DNA of 64,000 bases from JBEKOF01 sp049513975 (GTDB lineage Bacteria; Verrucomicrobiota; Verrucomicrobiia; Limisphaerales; Palsa-1400): positions 6,676 to 70,675 of the forward strand of contig JBEKVM010000006.1 in assembly GCA_049513975.1 (NCBI GenBank). Reading direction: 5' to 3'. Below, piece by piece: positions 41,371 to 50,974 of the stretch (position 1 is its first letter; each line of letters begins with the position of its first letter). Below the pieces are notes generated by a model, which made no database searches, was not told where the DNA came from, and was given only the letters and a program-made list of their open reading frames with translations. A program made the translations under genes and the position numbers.

Positions 41371-41700
41371 GGATCAGGCCTTCGCAGGGCTTAGCTTGCC
41401 TTCGCCAGCCAAGCGCCTCTGGGCAACCGCTTTGGGCTTGGTCTCCAGCCGGCGCGGATTCGTCGTCGTCTTCTTGCGGGAGCCCTGGTTCGGCGCCATG
41501 CTCAAACCGGCCCTTCCGGTAAACAGTGCAAAGTCTGTTTCCAGCGCGCCAAATATCGAGAAAAAGAATAACGTCTGTAGCAAAATCTTTGGGGAATTGT
41601 GGGCTAATGGCGGCTATTTGCAAGTTCTTTCTCTTCCGTTTCTCTTCCGTTTTCACTGTTCAAATCTCAAATCCCCCTCTATCTTCGCCCCTGACATCTG
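41371..41700. other. Divergent intergenic region
   Basis: This region lies between two divergently transcribed cluster genes (minus from 41370, plus from 41701). It probably contains promoters in both directions. No strong -35/-10 pair with 16-18 spacing could be picked out, and no further gene is seen. Confidence 0.4.
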
Positions 41701-42954
41701 ATGAAACCAATCCAATCCATTTCCGTCTTCGGCCTCGGCAAGCTCGGCGCCTGCATCGCCGCCACCTTTGCCGCCCGGGGCTTTCCCGTGCTGGGCGTTG
41801 ATGTTGACCCCGCCAAAATCCAGAAAATCAACGCCGGCCTTCCTCCGGTGGACGAGCCGCTCCTGGCGGAAACCATCGCGGCCGGTCACGGACGGCTGCG
41901 CGCCACTGACGATGTCCGCCAGGCCGCCGCCACCGACGCCTCCTTTTTCATTCCCCCATCCCCCAGTTTGCCCGATGGCAGCTTTTCCAACGAATTCCTC
42001 CTGCGCGCCATGCAATCGGCCGCCCAGGCCCTGCGCCAGGCCGGCAAAAAACAACACCTCTTCGTCTGCAGTTCCACCACCACCCCCGGCGCCATGGATT
42101 CCGTCCTCGTCCCCATGCTCGAAAAAGAAACCGGCGGGATTTGCGGAAAGGATTTCGGCGTCTGCTACAATCCGGAATTCATCGCGCTGGGCAACGTGGT
42201 CAACGGCCTGCTCGAACCGGACCTGGTCCTCATCGGCGAATCCGACCCGGCCAGCGGCACCGCCCTGGAGGAACTTTACAAAAAATACAACCGCAACCAG
42301 CCCAAAATCGCCCGCATGTCCATCCTCAGCGCCGAACTGACCAAAATCTCCGTCAACAGCTACATCACCATGAAGATCAGCTTCACCAACCAATTGCGGT
42401 TGATCGCTGACAAACTTCCCCAGGCCGACATCCACGACGTTCTCGCCGCCATCGGCAGCGACAGCCGCATCGGCCACAAATACCTGCGCGCCGGCCTCAG
42501 CTTTGGCGGCCCCTGTTTCCCGCGCGACAATCGTCTCCTCGCCTTCACCGCCCGCCAGCTCGGACTCACCGCCCCCTTGGCCGAAGCCTCCGACCGCGTC
42601 AATGAACAGACCAAAGAATCCCTGCTGGAAACCGTCAACGCCCTCACCAAACCCGGGGACACCGTCGCCGTTTTGGGCCTGGCCTACAAGCCGGACACTT
42701 ATATCGTCGAGGAATCAGCCGGCCTCCACCTGGCCCAGCACCTCAAGCGCCACGGCCGCCGCGTGCTCGTCCACGACTACGCCGCCGCGCCCGCCAACAG
42801 TCCCAGCCTGTTCGAGTTTGAAATACTCGACAAGCCGGAGTCCTTGCGGGAACGAAGCGATGTCCAGGTGGCCATCCTCTGCTGCCCCTGGCCGGGCTAC
42901 AAGGCGATTCATTTCCATCCGCAGACCAAGGTCATCGCGCCCTGGAAAATCTAA
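41701..42954 (+). CDS. UDP-glucose 6-dehydrogenase family protein
   Basis: A 417-residue nucleotide-sugar dehydrogenase. The Rossmann motif GLGKLG lies at residues 10-15. The middle domain holds SAELTKISVNSYITMKISFTNQ with the Lys/Asn of the active site. The catalytic Cys lies in SFGGPCFPRDN near residue 271, and the C-terminal domain carries GLAYKPDT. It oxidises UDP-glucose to UDP-glucuronate, which the decarboxylase at 26829 can turn into UDP-xylose. UDP-N-acetyl-mannosamine dehydrogenases share this fold, so the substrate is inferred. It stands alone on the plus strand. Confidence 0.9.
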   Translation: MKPIQSISVFGLGKLGACIAATFAARGFPVLGVDVDPAKIQKINAGLPPVDEPLLAETIAAGHGRLRATDDVRQAAATDASFFIPPSPSLPDGSFSNEFLLRAMQSAAQALRQAGKKQHLFVCSSTTTPGAMDSVLVPMLEKETGGICGKDFGVCYNPEFIALGNVVNGLLEPDLVLIGESDPASGTALEELYKKYNRNQPKIARMSILSAELTKISVNSYITMKISFTNQLRLIADKLPQADIHDVLAAIGSDSRIGHKYLRAGLSFGGPCFPRDNRLLAFTARQLGLTAPLAEASDRVNEQTKESLLETVNALTKPGDTVAVLGLAYKPDTYIVEESAGLHLAQHLKRHGRRVLVHDYAAAPANSPSLFEFEILDKPESLRERSDVQVAILCCPWPGYKAIHFHPQTKVIAPWKI

Positions 42955-42982
42955 CGGGATCGGAGCCTGGCCCCGAAGACAT

Positions 42983-43015
42983 GCCTGCGGGCCTGGGTTG
43001 CCAACCCCCGCAGGC
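42983..43015. terminator. Hairpin between convergent genes
   Basis: GCCTGCGGG and CCCGCAGGC (9-bp perfect stem, 15-base loop) lie between the convergent dehydrogenase and polymerase genes. No clear T-run follows, so a two-way terminator role is tentative. Confidence 0.45.
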
Positions 43016-43059
43016 GGTCAACGCCAATGTTGGAGGAATAGCCCGTCTTTGGCACGGCC

Positions 43060-44583
43060 TCAGGCCTGGACCGGAAGCGGCCCTTCAATGGCCACAGGCT
43101 GGGCTGCCCTGGCCGGCATGGCTTTCCCGGGTTTGCGCACGCCCCCGTTAATCGAGACACTCATTCCAAGAATCCCCGTGAACAGGCAAAGCTGGCTGTT
43201 GAACGCGCCAAAAACCCCGAGGTAGAAAATCATCTGCGCAATAAAAAAAGCCAGAAAAAAGGTGTTGACGAGGCGCAAAGCAGGATCGCCGTAACGATAA
43301 TTCCGGTAGAGCGCCTTTATGCCGGCTCCCAGAAGCCAAAGAAAAGCGGCCGCCCCCAAAAGACCGAGCGGGATAATGGTCGAAAGAGGCCCGCTATGAT
43401 AATCGCCGGCCACCAGCGATTCCTCGGACGCAAGGCCCGACGTGCCTCCGCCAATCATCGCAAGGTAAAGTTCGTCCGGATCAATTCTGTAACCCTTCCC
43501 CAGCAACAAATACTTTGGAATCTGCGGCCACAAAAATCGCCACATCTCCAGCCTCCATTCTACCGTCCCCTCCGCATCCGCCCGAACCCCCGGATCCACC
43601 TTGACCGGCAGAAAACTCACGGCCCGTTGCGCCGCGCGGGGCAAATGGTCGGAAAACTCAGCCAACATGACCCCCGCCACCAGTCCACACCCCAGCAGCA
43701 GCGCCAGAAAACGCGTGCGCCACAATCCTTCCGCGCAAAATTGGCAAACCAGAAGGAGTCCAATCATTATCTCGGCCGAACGAAAGCCGCCCAGCAAGCT
43801 GAAAAGGAGCGTCCCAACGAATAAGATGGCCCGCCATGGATGACCCAACGAAAAAATCCCGCGAATGCCCCACCTCACCAGAAAGTAGCACACCACAGCA
43901 AAACAGGTGGGGGGGATCCCGCCAAACCGCTCAATCGCCCCCGGCTGCATCCCAGACTCGGCCATTGCCTGGCTCCCTGAGAATTCACCCGGCAACAAAT
44001 AAAACAAAAAATAAAACGCCGGCCCCAGCATATAAGCGAGATTGCCCAACACAAAGGTCACTCCCGAAAGAACGTAAATCCGCGCAGCCCGGCCGGCCTT
44101 CGCCACGGGAATCCGCACTGCCGTCAGCGCAAAGTAAACAAAAATCGCGCCAAGAATATAAATGTAACTTTTCCCCCCAAAAGAGGAGCTCCCGAACGCC
44201 TGGATCCCTATTCCGCCCCGTAAGACCGCCGTCAAAAGGACGATGCCACCCAGGACCAGCAGCGGCCGGGTCAGTTCCGACGCCCGCAAGAATTTTCCAC
44301 CCCCCAGCAGACCGTTGAGCCACGAAATTCCAAAACTCAGCACGGCCAACAACAGCCAGAAGTGCGGCTGCGCCGGCAAAAAAGGAAAATTGAAAGCCGC
44401 ATTCAAAAAAAAGATCAGCAAAATGTGGTGCCACTGGATGAAAACAGGCAGCAGCAGAACGAACACCAACAAACCCACCATCACCATGCTCGTCCGGTCC
44501 GGCGTGGAAAGGGCATATCCCAAGACCAGCGCCAGCGGAATGGCGACGGCATAAACAGTTAAAATTCGCGGCAGTCCAAACAT
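43060..44583 (-). CDS. O-antigen polymerase/ligase-like membrane protein
   Basis: A 507-residue polytopic membrane protein with about 11-12 helices. A large periplasmic loop near the C-terminal third (PEELYLAMIGGGTS-like region, then SLVAGDYHSGPLSTIIPLGLLG) matches the Wzy/WaaL family pattern, including an RxxxxxxW-type segment (EWRLEMWRFLW) and the conserved His in YHSGPLS. It would polymerise lipid-linked repeats or ligate the chain. ATG 44583 (MFGLPRIL) is chosen over a TTG at 44598. It follows the family 4 glycosyltransferase gene by 66 bases. Confidence 0.85.
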   Translation of the reverse strand: MFGLPRILTVYAVAIPLALVLGYALSTPDRTSMVMVGLLVFVLLLPVFIQWHHILLIFFLNAAFNFPFLPAQPHFWLLLAVLSFGISWLNGLLGGGKFLRASELTRPLLVLGGIVLLTAVLRGGIGIQAFGSSSFGGKSYIYILGAIFVYFALTAVRIPVAKAGRAARIYVLSGVTFVLGNLAYMLGPAFYFLFYLLPGEFSGSQAMAESGMQPGAIERFGGIPPTCFAVVCYFLVRWGIRGIFSLGHPWRAILFVGTLLFSLLGGFRSAEIMIGLLLVCQFCAEGLWRTRFLALLLGCGLVAGVMLAEFSDHLPRAAQRAVSFLPVKVDPGVRADAEGTVEWRLEMWRFLWPQIPKYLLLGKGYRIDPDELYLAMIGGGTSGLASEESLVAGDYHSGPLSTIIPLGLLGAAAFLWLLGAGIKALYRNYRYGDPALRLVNTFFLAFFIAQMIFYLGVFGAFNSQLCLFTGILGMSVSINGGVRKPGKAMPARAAQPVAIEGPLPVQA

Positions 44584-44649
44584 TCTATCTAATTGCAACC
44601 CAGTTTAGGCAATGCAACTGGCCCGGCACAAGGACAATTCATGTTTTTC

Positions 44650-45801
44650 CTACCTTGCGCCGATAATTTGGCCGTAAATTTCCAAATGTCGGCGAGCAAT
44701 TACCTGAGGATCAAAGCAGTGCAGGGCCTTGCTCCGGGCGGCGGCGGCCAGGCGGCCCGCGTCCTCGTCGTTGAGAAGGATTCTGGCCACGGCAGCACGC
44801 ATGCTCTCAGTTTGCTCCGGATCGAAAAGCAGCCCATCCACTCCATCGGAAATCAAATCCGGGATGCCCCCAACCCTGGAGGCGGCCACTGGCACCCCTG
44901 CCGCCATCGCTTCCAGCACCGCCATTGGACAATTGTCTTCCAAGGTCGGCAACACCAGCAGAGTGGCGCGCCCCAAGGCGGATCGAAGACCGGGCCGATC
45001 GGCAAACCCGGCGAAACGACACCACGAACGGCCCTCCAGCAAGCCGAAAAACTCCTCCACATACGCATTTCCCCGCACCGCGTTTCCGAAGAAGATGAGT
45101 TCAAATTTCTCCACCTGAGCGAGGGGATCCAAGGCCCGGATAAGTTGGACTTGGTTCTTCGGCCGGAGAATGTTGGCGACGCACAGGATTTGCTTTGGCA
45201 ACGGCGGCTTGGGAAGCGGGTTTGGGTCCCTTTCAAAGAATTGGCCGTCCACGGCGTTTGGCAAAATCCAAGTCCTCGGAGCCAGCCCCGCCACCAGCCG
45301 GTGCGTGTGCCGGCTCAGACAAATAACCCCGCCGGAGCGCGGCAAGGCAACCCGCTCCAGCCGTGCCGCCAGCCAGGCGAACGAAAACCGACGCGCCCGG
45401 CCGATTTTAGCCAGTTGGCGCATGTTGCCATGTAACGTCAAAATATTGGGGTATCCCGAAAACACCGCCGCCAGCGCGCAATATCGCTCCGTCCCCTGCC
45501 CATGCACCAGATCCGGTTTGATCTCCCGCAGTTTTTTCCGGACCGCCCGGATGCATCCCAGATAAGCCCCGCGCATCCATCCCCACTTCGGCACCATCAC
45601 TGAATGATAGTATATGTTGCCGGCGAGCTTCGGCGGTGAACGCAGCGGTTTCTGAATGCAGCAAACTATGTGGACTTCACAATCGGGCATTTGGGCCAGA
45701 CCCTCCAGCAGCGCTGTCACCGCCTGGCCAAAAAAGGGATCGGGTTCCGCATACCGGCGCAACTCATCCCGATTGTCTGGAACCACCATTGCTATTTTCA
45801 T
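44650..45801 (-). CDS. Glycosyltransferase family 4
   Basis: A 383-residue GT-B enzyme. The N-terminal half starts MKIAMVVPDNRDEL, with VHGQGTERYCALAA. The C-terminal nucleotide-sugar half has ILCVANILRPKNQVQLIRAL, and the family motif E-x7-E appears as NCPMAVLEAMAAGVPVAASRVGGIPDLI. It overlaps the preceding gene (ATGA at 45798-45801), giving coupled translation. The donor and acceptor are unknown. It is part of the minus-strand unit from 47788 to 43060. Confidence 0.93.
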   Translation of the reverse strand: MKIAMVVPDNRDELRRYAEPDPFFGQAVTALLEGLAQMPDCEVHIVCCIQKPLRSPPKLAGNIYYHSVMVPKWGWMRGAYLGCIRAVRKKLREIKPDLVHGQGTERYCALAAVFSGYPNILTLHGNMRQLAKIGRARRFSFAWLAARLERVALPRSGGVICLSRHTHRLVAGLAPRTWILPNAVDGQFFERDPNPLPKPPLPKQILCVANILRPKNQVQLIRALDPLAQVEKFELIFFGNAVRGNAYVEEFFGLLEGRSWCRFAGFADRPGLRSALGRATLLVLPTLEDNCPMAVLEAMAAGVPVAASRVGGIPDLISDGVDGLLFDPEQTESMRAAVARILLNDEDAGRLAAAARSKALHCFDPQVIARRHLEIYGQIIGAR

Positions 45802-46808
45802 GCGCCGCCCAAAATTTTTCGGTAAACTTCCAAATAACGAGCCGCCACCTGCCGCCAGGTCAGCAGCGGAAAAGTGGCGCTGGCCTGGCGATGCGCCTGC
45901 TCATAAAACCTCTTCAAGGCGGGGGCTATCCTTTGAGGTGGCCCCAATCCAACGAACTTCGCGGCAGGAACCTGCCCATAAACCTTGTTCGCCCACGGCA
46001 AATCCGTCAGCAGCAAAGGCAGCCCCGCTGCGGCCGCTTCATAAACCGCTATGCAGCCGCTCTCATACTGGCTGAGCAGGACGAATCCCCGCGCCCCGCG
46101 CAACCACCGGTTCTTATCTTCCCCGGCGGCGAACCCGGCATACCGCACCACCTTCCCATCCACGCATTGCTTGAATTCCAGAAAATAAGAGTCGTCCTCC
46201 GCGTATGGTTTCCCCAAAAAAACAATGGGCGTGCCCGCCAATTGAGCCGCCCGAGCCAGCAGAACATTGTTTTTCACCGGATAAATGCTCGCCATGCAAA
46301 CCAGATAATCCTCCGGTTTCTGCGGACGCGCCAATTCCGTCAGCGCTTCCGGTTCCAGCCCGTGTGGAATGATATGACCGCGCTCCGGGCTCGCGTGGAA
46401 AAGGTACTTGGCCGTTTCCCATTCGTGTTCCACCACGTACACCATGGCGTCAAGTTCCTGATAAACCTCCCAGCCCAAACGATCCAAAAAACCGCCCGGC
46501 AGTGCCCTGCGCGCCAAATCCGTCAAAGCGCGCTGCGCGAAACGCCGCTTCCACCCTCGCGAGGCCGTCTGTCCCAGGTTTTCCGTCATGATAACCTTAA
46601 AGCCCTTTTGGTGGGCCGCGCGGACCGTCAAGGCCACAGGACGGCCAATGTAATGGATGATGTCTCCCTTTTGGTTTTCGTCCCACCATCGCTCCGGCTC
46701 GACTTCAACCCCAAGACCCGCCAGTTCGCGCATGAGCGCCTCGGTCAACGTCTGCATGCCGCCATGCGCCAGAAAAAATGGAGGGCTGTTGAAAAACAAT
46801 ACTTTCAT
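45798..46808 (-). CDS. Glycosyltransferase, GT-B fold (family 4-like)
   Basis: A 336-residue enzyme starting at ATG 46808 (MKVLFFNSPPFFLAHGGMQT). The longer frame from 47159 overlaps the previous gene and is not needed. The glycine-rich HGGMQTLTEAL and IIPHGLEPEALTELARP (GT-B linker) are followed by LVCMASIYPVKNNVLLARAAQL and ESGCIAVYEAAAAGLPLLLTD with an E-x7-E-like motif. It is coupled at both ends by four-base overlaps (ATGA at 46805-46808 and 45798-45801). Sugar specificity is unknown. Confidence 0.9.
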   Translation of the reverse strand: MKVLFFNSPPFFLAHGGMQTLTEALMRELAGLGVEVEPERWWDENQKGDIIHYIGRPVALTVRAAHQKGFKVIMTENLGQTASRGWKRRFAQRALTDLARRALPGGFLDRLGWEVYQELDAMVYVVEHEWETAKYLFHASPERGHIIPHGLEPEALTELARPQKPEDYLVCMASIYPVKNNVLLARAAQLAGTPIVFLGKPYAEDDSYFLEFKQCVDGKVVRYAGFAAGEDKNRWLRGARGFVLLSQYESGCIAVYEAAAAGLPLLLTDLPWANKVYGQVPAAKFVGLGPPQRIAPALKRFYEQAHRQASATFPLLTWRQVAARYLEVYRKILGGA

Positions 46809-47788
46809 TGGTTTGAATTGGCTGGGGACGGCCGATTTAGTTGATTCCATAATCTTGAAGTGGCTCGGACGAAACCAGCGCCAAAAATCCTGGCCGCCGC
46901 TTGAAACAGGCCATACCGCCAATGCGGCGCAGGCGAAAGCAGCAGCAGACCGACATGGTAACGCAGCAATCGTGGCGACAAGGCATGGCCAAATCGCAGC
47001 AGATAGCACACGGACATGGGCGAACGTCGCTGCAAATCTGAACGGTCGAATTTCATTCCAGATCCAGGAGGCATCATCGCCAGGATTCGTTTGTGCTGAA
47101 CATAGACCGCCGGGATGTGTTTGCCACTGCGCGCCACATGAACGCTTCCCCGATCCCATCCGTGGTGCGCGCGGTTGAAAGCCACCGTTTGGCTGCTCTG
47201 CGCCGCGCCGCCATCAGCCATGAGGTCGGCCCACATTTCCCAATCGCCACACATAAACGAGGTCGCCCGGAACCCTCCCAGCCGCTCGGCTGACGAGACC
47301 CGAAACATCTGCCCGGCAAACGGAAAGGGCAGGTAAAGGATGTCCCTCAAATCCCTCTCCACCCAGCGACCGGCGACCGGACGCAAGTCTTGTTCCGGGG
47401 TCACCTCTCCCTTTTCATTCACGTAGATTGTCCTTCCGAAATACAACGCCCGGCCCGGCGCCTCTTTTTCCAGTTCAATCATGGCTTCCACAAAATTGGG
47501 CGCCAAAAAATCATCATCGTGCAAAATGGAGAGCCACTCCGTTTGGCACAATTCCAGACACGCATTCCAATTGCCAAAAAGGCCCCGCCGCTTGGCATTT
47601 CTGAAATAGTCAATCCGCGGGCCAAACTCCGCTTTCACAAAACCTTCCAGCGTGGGGTCCGGTCCGCAGTCTTCCACCACGATCACCCGTGCTGGCGCCG
47701 TCTGACCCAGCGCGCTGGCGATGGCCTGCTTTACATATTGCCGCCGATTGTAAACCGTGACCGCAATCGTTATTTGTTTCGAGTCCAT
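46805..47788 (-). CDS. Glycosyltransferase family 2
   Basis: A 327-residue GT-A enzyme starting at ATG 47788 (MDSKQITIAVTVYNRRQ). The 87-residue upstream extension of the frame is Cys/His-rich and lacks family features. VVEDCGPDPTLEGF replaces the usual DDGSTD-type motif, and LSILHDDDFLAPNF supplies the acidic DDD metal site. GRTIYVNEKGEVTPEQDL and AFNRAHHGWDRG belong to the acceptor region. It is the first gene of the unit that runs to 43060. The 290 bases upstream separate it from the divergent methyltransferase gene and probably hold both promoters. Confidence 0.9.
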   Translation of the reverse strand: MDSKQITIAVTVYNRRQYVKQAIASALGQTAPARVIVVEDCGPDPTLEGFVKAEFGPRIDYFRNAKRRGLFGNWNACLELCQTEWLSILHDDDFLAPNFVEAMIELEKEAPGRALYFGRTIYVNEKGEVTPEQDLRPVAGRWVERDLRDILYLPFPFAGQMFRVSSAERLGGFRATSFMCGDWEMWADLMADGGAAQSSQTVAFNRAHHGWDRGSVHVARSGKHIPAVYVQHKRILAMMPPGSGMKFDRSDLQRRSPMSVCYLLRFGHALSPRLLRYHVGLLLLSPAPHWRYGLFQAAARIFGAGFVRATSRLWNQLNRPSPANSNQ

Positions 47789-48078
47789 GCAACGGGGACA
47801 CTTTAGGCAGGACCCCCCGTGGCCGCAAGGGCAAGATGCCGGGATGCATTCAATCCGCCCATTTTGTGTTGCATCAACTAAACCGTCTGCCATAGCCTGC
47901 CGCCCATGATGTCGTTTTGGTTCAGAAACATAACCGTTGGCGGCAGGGCATGCCTTGCTGACCGGATTCCTTGCGGAACCGTGTGCAAAAAGGCCTGCGA
48001 TCGGCAAAGTGCGGAGATTGTCCGAACGAGAAATGAACTCAGACATCAATAGTGAGCGCGAAAATAAGCAGCTTTACC

Positions 48079-49299
48079 ATGCTTAAACGCTTTCTTAACC
48101 GTGTTCTTAACCGTCTTGTTCGCGCTTTTCTTGCGCTCCTTCCGCGTCCCATCTTTAATGCGATCGAAACTCAGACAAAGAGGCTGGCGTATAATGAACA
48201 ATCCCGCCAAATAGCATCTGGGTCCTTCTTTGCAGGCAAAGCCACCGTCTCTGTGGAACAAATTCCAGCCAACGAAGCCGGCCTGATTTTGAAGTGTGCG
48301 GATAGCTTCAATGCTGCGAAACAGAGACAGTCCATGGTGCCGAAGGAGTATTTGCCCAGTCACGAATGGAAGCGGATTTTGGAAGCAGAGTGGTCTCGAT
48401 ACCACGATGCCCTGTTGAATAAAGATGTGAAAACGTTGGCTCCCTTTCTAAGAAACTTCCTGCGAAACGAGGGCGCCTCTGGTTTTTGGGGTGGCACAAA
48501 AATGTTTGATAACTTCCTCCAACTTCGCGGACTCGATGCTTTGCAAAGGGAGGGGATGATGCTGAGACAGTTTGACGCATGGCGGAGCATTTTCCCGGAT
48601 GTTCCCGTGGCCGAACTGGATGCCCCGCGCATCGGAAACCCGTGGGGCTACAATTTTTCTGGGATGGTGCTTCTGGAGCCTGTTTTTGAATATCATTTCC
48701 AGGCGGATTATTTCAGAAAATTGCTCCGCGACATTGATGTTCCGATAGTTCTCGAAATTGGCGGCGGGTTCGGCGCCCTGGCCTGCCATCTGCTGCGGCG
48801 TGAGGGACCCATAAAATATATTGGGTTGGATTTGCCTGAAAACCTTTTGCTCCAGAGTTACTATCTTGGCTGCGCATTTCCTGAAGCGCGGATACTTGCC
48901 TATGACAGGAACTTTTCCCGCTTGGATCGCAGCATCATTAATAACCACGATATTATGCTCCTGCCAAACTTTGCCCTGCCGGATATTGAGTCTTCGGTCG
49001 CAGACCTTGTCATTAATGTCAGAAGTTTGTCGGAAATGGCATCTGAAACGATTGAGGAATATTTTCTCCAAATAGATAGGATAGGCCGGCTGTTTTTCTT
49101 CCATGAAAACATTTTTGCCCCGCGCCGGGATGAACTTTGGGGTATCCCGAGTTCCCAATTCCCCCCGCTCAAAAATTTCAGTTTGATTGCATCATCCGAG
49201 AGCAGATGGCCAAAATTTCAACGGGATTCCTGCTACCCTTGCAATGAGAACCTGTTCATTCACCGGAACGCGCTAAGGCAGGGCGAAAAGACAGCATGA
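48079..49299 (+). CDS. Putative sugar O-methyltransferase
   Basis: A 406-residue protein. The SAM-binding Rossmann motif is visible as PIVLEIGGGFGALACHLL near residue 235, with the acidic YIGLDLPENLLLQSYYLG strand after it. The family of putative sugar methyltransferases in capsule and O-antigen loci has this arrangement, with the N-terminal extension being helical. A GTG start 27 bases earlier (48052) is possible. It begins the plus-strand unit that continues with the flippase and a large glycosyltransferase. It would methylate a sugar hydroxyl of the repeat unit. Confidence 0.8.
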   Translation: MLKRFLNRVLNRLVRAFLALLPRPIFNAIETQTKRLAYNEQSRQIASGSFFAGKATVSVEQIPANEAGLILKCADSFNAAKQRQSMVPKEYLPSHEWKRILEAEWSRYHDALLNKDVKTLAPFLRNFLRNEGASGFWGGTKMFDNFLQLRGLDALQREGMMLRQFDAWRSIFPDVPVAELDAPRIGNPWGYNFSGMVLLEPVFEYHFQADYFRKLLRDIDVPIVLEIGGGFGALACHLLRREGPIKYIGLDLPENLLLQSYYLGCAFPEARILAYDRNFSRLDRSIINNHDIMLLPNFALPDIESSVADLVINVRSLSEMASETIEEYFLQIDRIGRLFFFHENIFAPRRDELWGIPSSQFPPLKNFSLIASSESRWPKFQRDSCYPCNENLFIHRNALRQGEKTA

Positions 49300-49441
49300 T
49301 CCATTACCTGTTAGGACGGAGCATGGAAGAACCAGCCCCAACCGTCTTGAGCCTGCTCAGCGGGCCGCATCCGGCTCATGAACCGGCCGGCGGGGTCATC
49401 ATTGGGCCAAGCCATGCCCGGGCCGGCCTTTGATTCAGCGA

Positions 49442-50923
49442 ATGTCTTCTTACCGTCAAATCTTTAAAAGCACCGCGCTGGTGGGCGGCACGCAGGTGGT
49501 AACGACTGCTATTGGCATAGTGCGGACGAAGGCGCTCGCGGTTATGCTTGGCCCGGCCGGCATGGGATTGGCCGGGCTTTACATGTCGGCCACAGGCTTG
49601 GTCGGCAGCATCGCCGGTTTGGGAATCAGTTTCAGCGGAGTGCGGCAGATAGCGCAGGCCGCCGCCAAGGGAGATGAGCGTCAAGTGGCCCGCACCGTGA
49701 TGACCCTGCGCTATACCTCTCTGCTTTCCGGCATTGTTGGCACCCTCGTGGTCCTGTGTTGCTGTGTCCCCATCGGCCGGCTCACCTTCGGCGACGACAA
49801 ACATGCCTGGGGAGTGGCCGTGGTTTCGTTGACCGTCTTATTTTCCAATGTCTCCAACGGGCAGATTGCCCTGCTGCAAGGTCTCCGCCGCCTCAAGGAA
49901 ATGGTGACCGCGGAGGTGATTGGCGCGGTCTTTGGCACCGTGGCCAGCATCGTGCTGGTCTATTTTTTGAGAGAACGCGGGGTGGCTTGGTTCCTGGTGG
50001 CGATGGCGGCCTTCAGCATCCTCACCTCCTGGTGGTTTGCCCGCCGGGTGCCGGTCGCCAACCTGACTTTTCACTGGCGCGAACTGAGCGCAGAAGCCCG
50101 GGGATTGGTCGGTTTGGGGGTGGCTCTCATGTATGCCAGCCTGATTGCCGCCGGGGTAGCCTATCTCAGCCGCGTGTTGGTCGTGCGTCAACTGGGACTG
50201 GATGCGGCGGGGCTGTTTCAAGCCACTTGGACGCTTTCAACCTACTACGTTGCTTTTATTTTGAATGCCATGGCCGCGGATTTTATCCCCCGGCTGACGG
50301 CGGCGGAAAAAGATAATGCCGCCGTCAACCTCATGATCAATGAACAAGTCGAAATGGGCGTGCTCATCGCCCTGCCCGGAGTGATGGCCACCGTGCTGCT
50401 GGCCCCGTGGGTCCTGCGGATTTTTTATTCCAAAGACTTCGTCGCGGCGGCGGACATTATCCGGTGGCAGGTGATTGGCGTATTCTTGCGCGTGGTATGC
50501 TGGCCGATCGGTGCAGTCTTGATCGCCAAAGGAAGGAGCAAGCTGTTCATGGCCACGGAAAGCATTTATGCGATTATCAATGTGGCTTTGCTTTATGTCT
50601 GCACCAAGGTGTGGGGATTGACGGGCATAGGCGTGGCTTTTGCCCTCTTCTATGTGGTAGTCACCATCGCTGTGTACGGTGTTTGCAACTCCATCTCAGG
50701 ATTCAGATGGTCGGGCCGCAGCATCAAGATTCTCGTGCCCGGTTGTCTGGCCATCGCGGCGGTGTTCTGCGCCACCTCTTTTCTGCCGGTGTTTTGGTCT
50801 CTGGTCTTCGGGGCGGTGCTGACCCTGGCGGTTTTGGTGGGCTGTTTGGCGGGCCTGCAAAAACTGCTGGGCGTCAACTTATGGCAGGCCGTCCGCCGCA
50901 AATTTCAGCCGCGAACCCTTTAG
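49442..50923 (+). CDS. Wzx-type polysaccharide flippase
   Basis: A 493-residue membrane protein with about 12-14 helices typical of the MOP/PST flippase superfamily. The N-terminus FKSTALVGGTQVVTTAIGIVRTKALAVMLGPAGMGL resembles O-antigen translocases, and central loops (AADFIPRLTAAEKDN) fit the family. It moves undecaprenyl-diphosphate-linked repeat units to the outer face of the membrane. ATG 49442 is chosen over a TTG at 49430. It lies between the sugar methyltransferase and the large glycosyltransferase. Confidence 0.93.
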   Translation: MSSYRQIFKSTALVGGTQVVTTAIGIVRTKALAVMLGPAGMGLAGLYMSATGLVGSIAGLGISFSGVRQIAQAAAKGDERQVARTVMTLRYTSLLSGIVGTLVVLCCCVPIGRLTFGDDKHAWGVAVVSLTVLFSNVSNGQIALLQGLRRLKEMVTAEVIGAVFGTVASIVLVYFLRERGVAWFLVAMAAFSILTSWWFARRVPVANLTFHWRELSAEARGLVGLGVALMYASLIAAGVAYLSRVLVVRQLGLDAAGLFQATWTLSTYYVAFILNAMAADFIPRLTAAEKDNAAVNLMINEQVEMGVLIALPGVMATVLLAPWVLRIFYSKDFVAAADIIRWQVIGVFLRVVCWPIGAVLIAKGRSKLFMATESIYAIINVALLYVCTKVWGLTGIGVAFALFYVVVTIAVYGVCNSISGFRWSGRSIKILVPGCLAIAAVFCATSFLPVFWSLVFGAVLTLAVLVGCLAGLQKLLGVNLWQAVRRKFQPRTL

Positions 50924-50974
50924 AAGCCCAAGCCCAGAAATAGGCCATCAAAGTTTTAACTTATCCCGAAGGCA

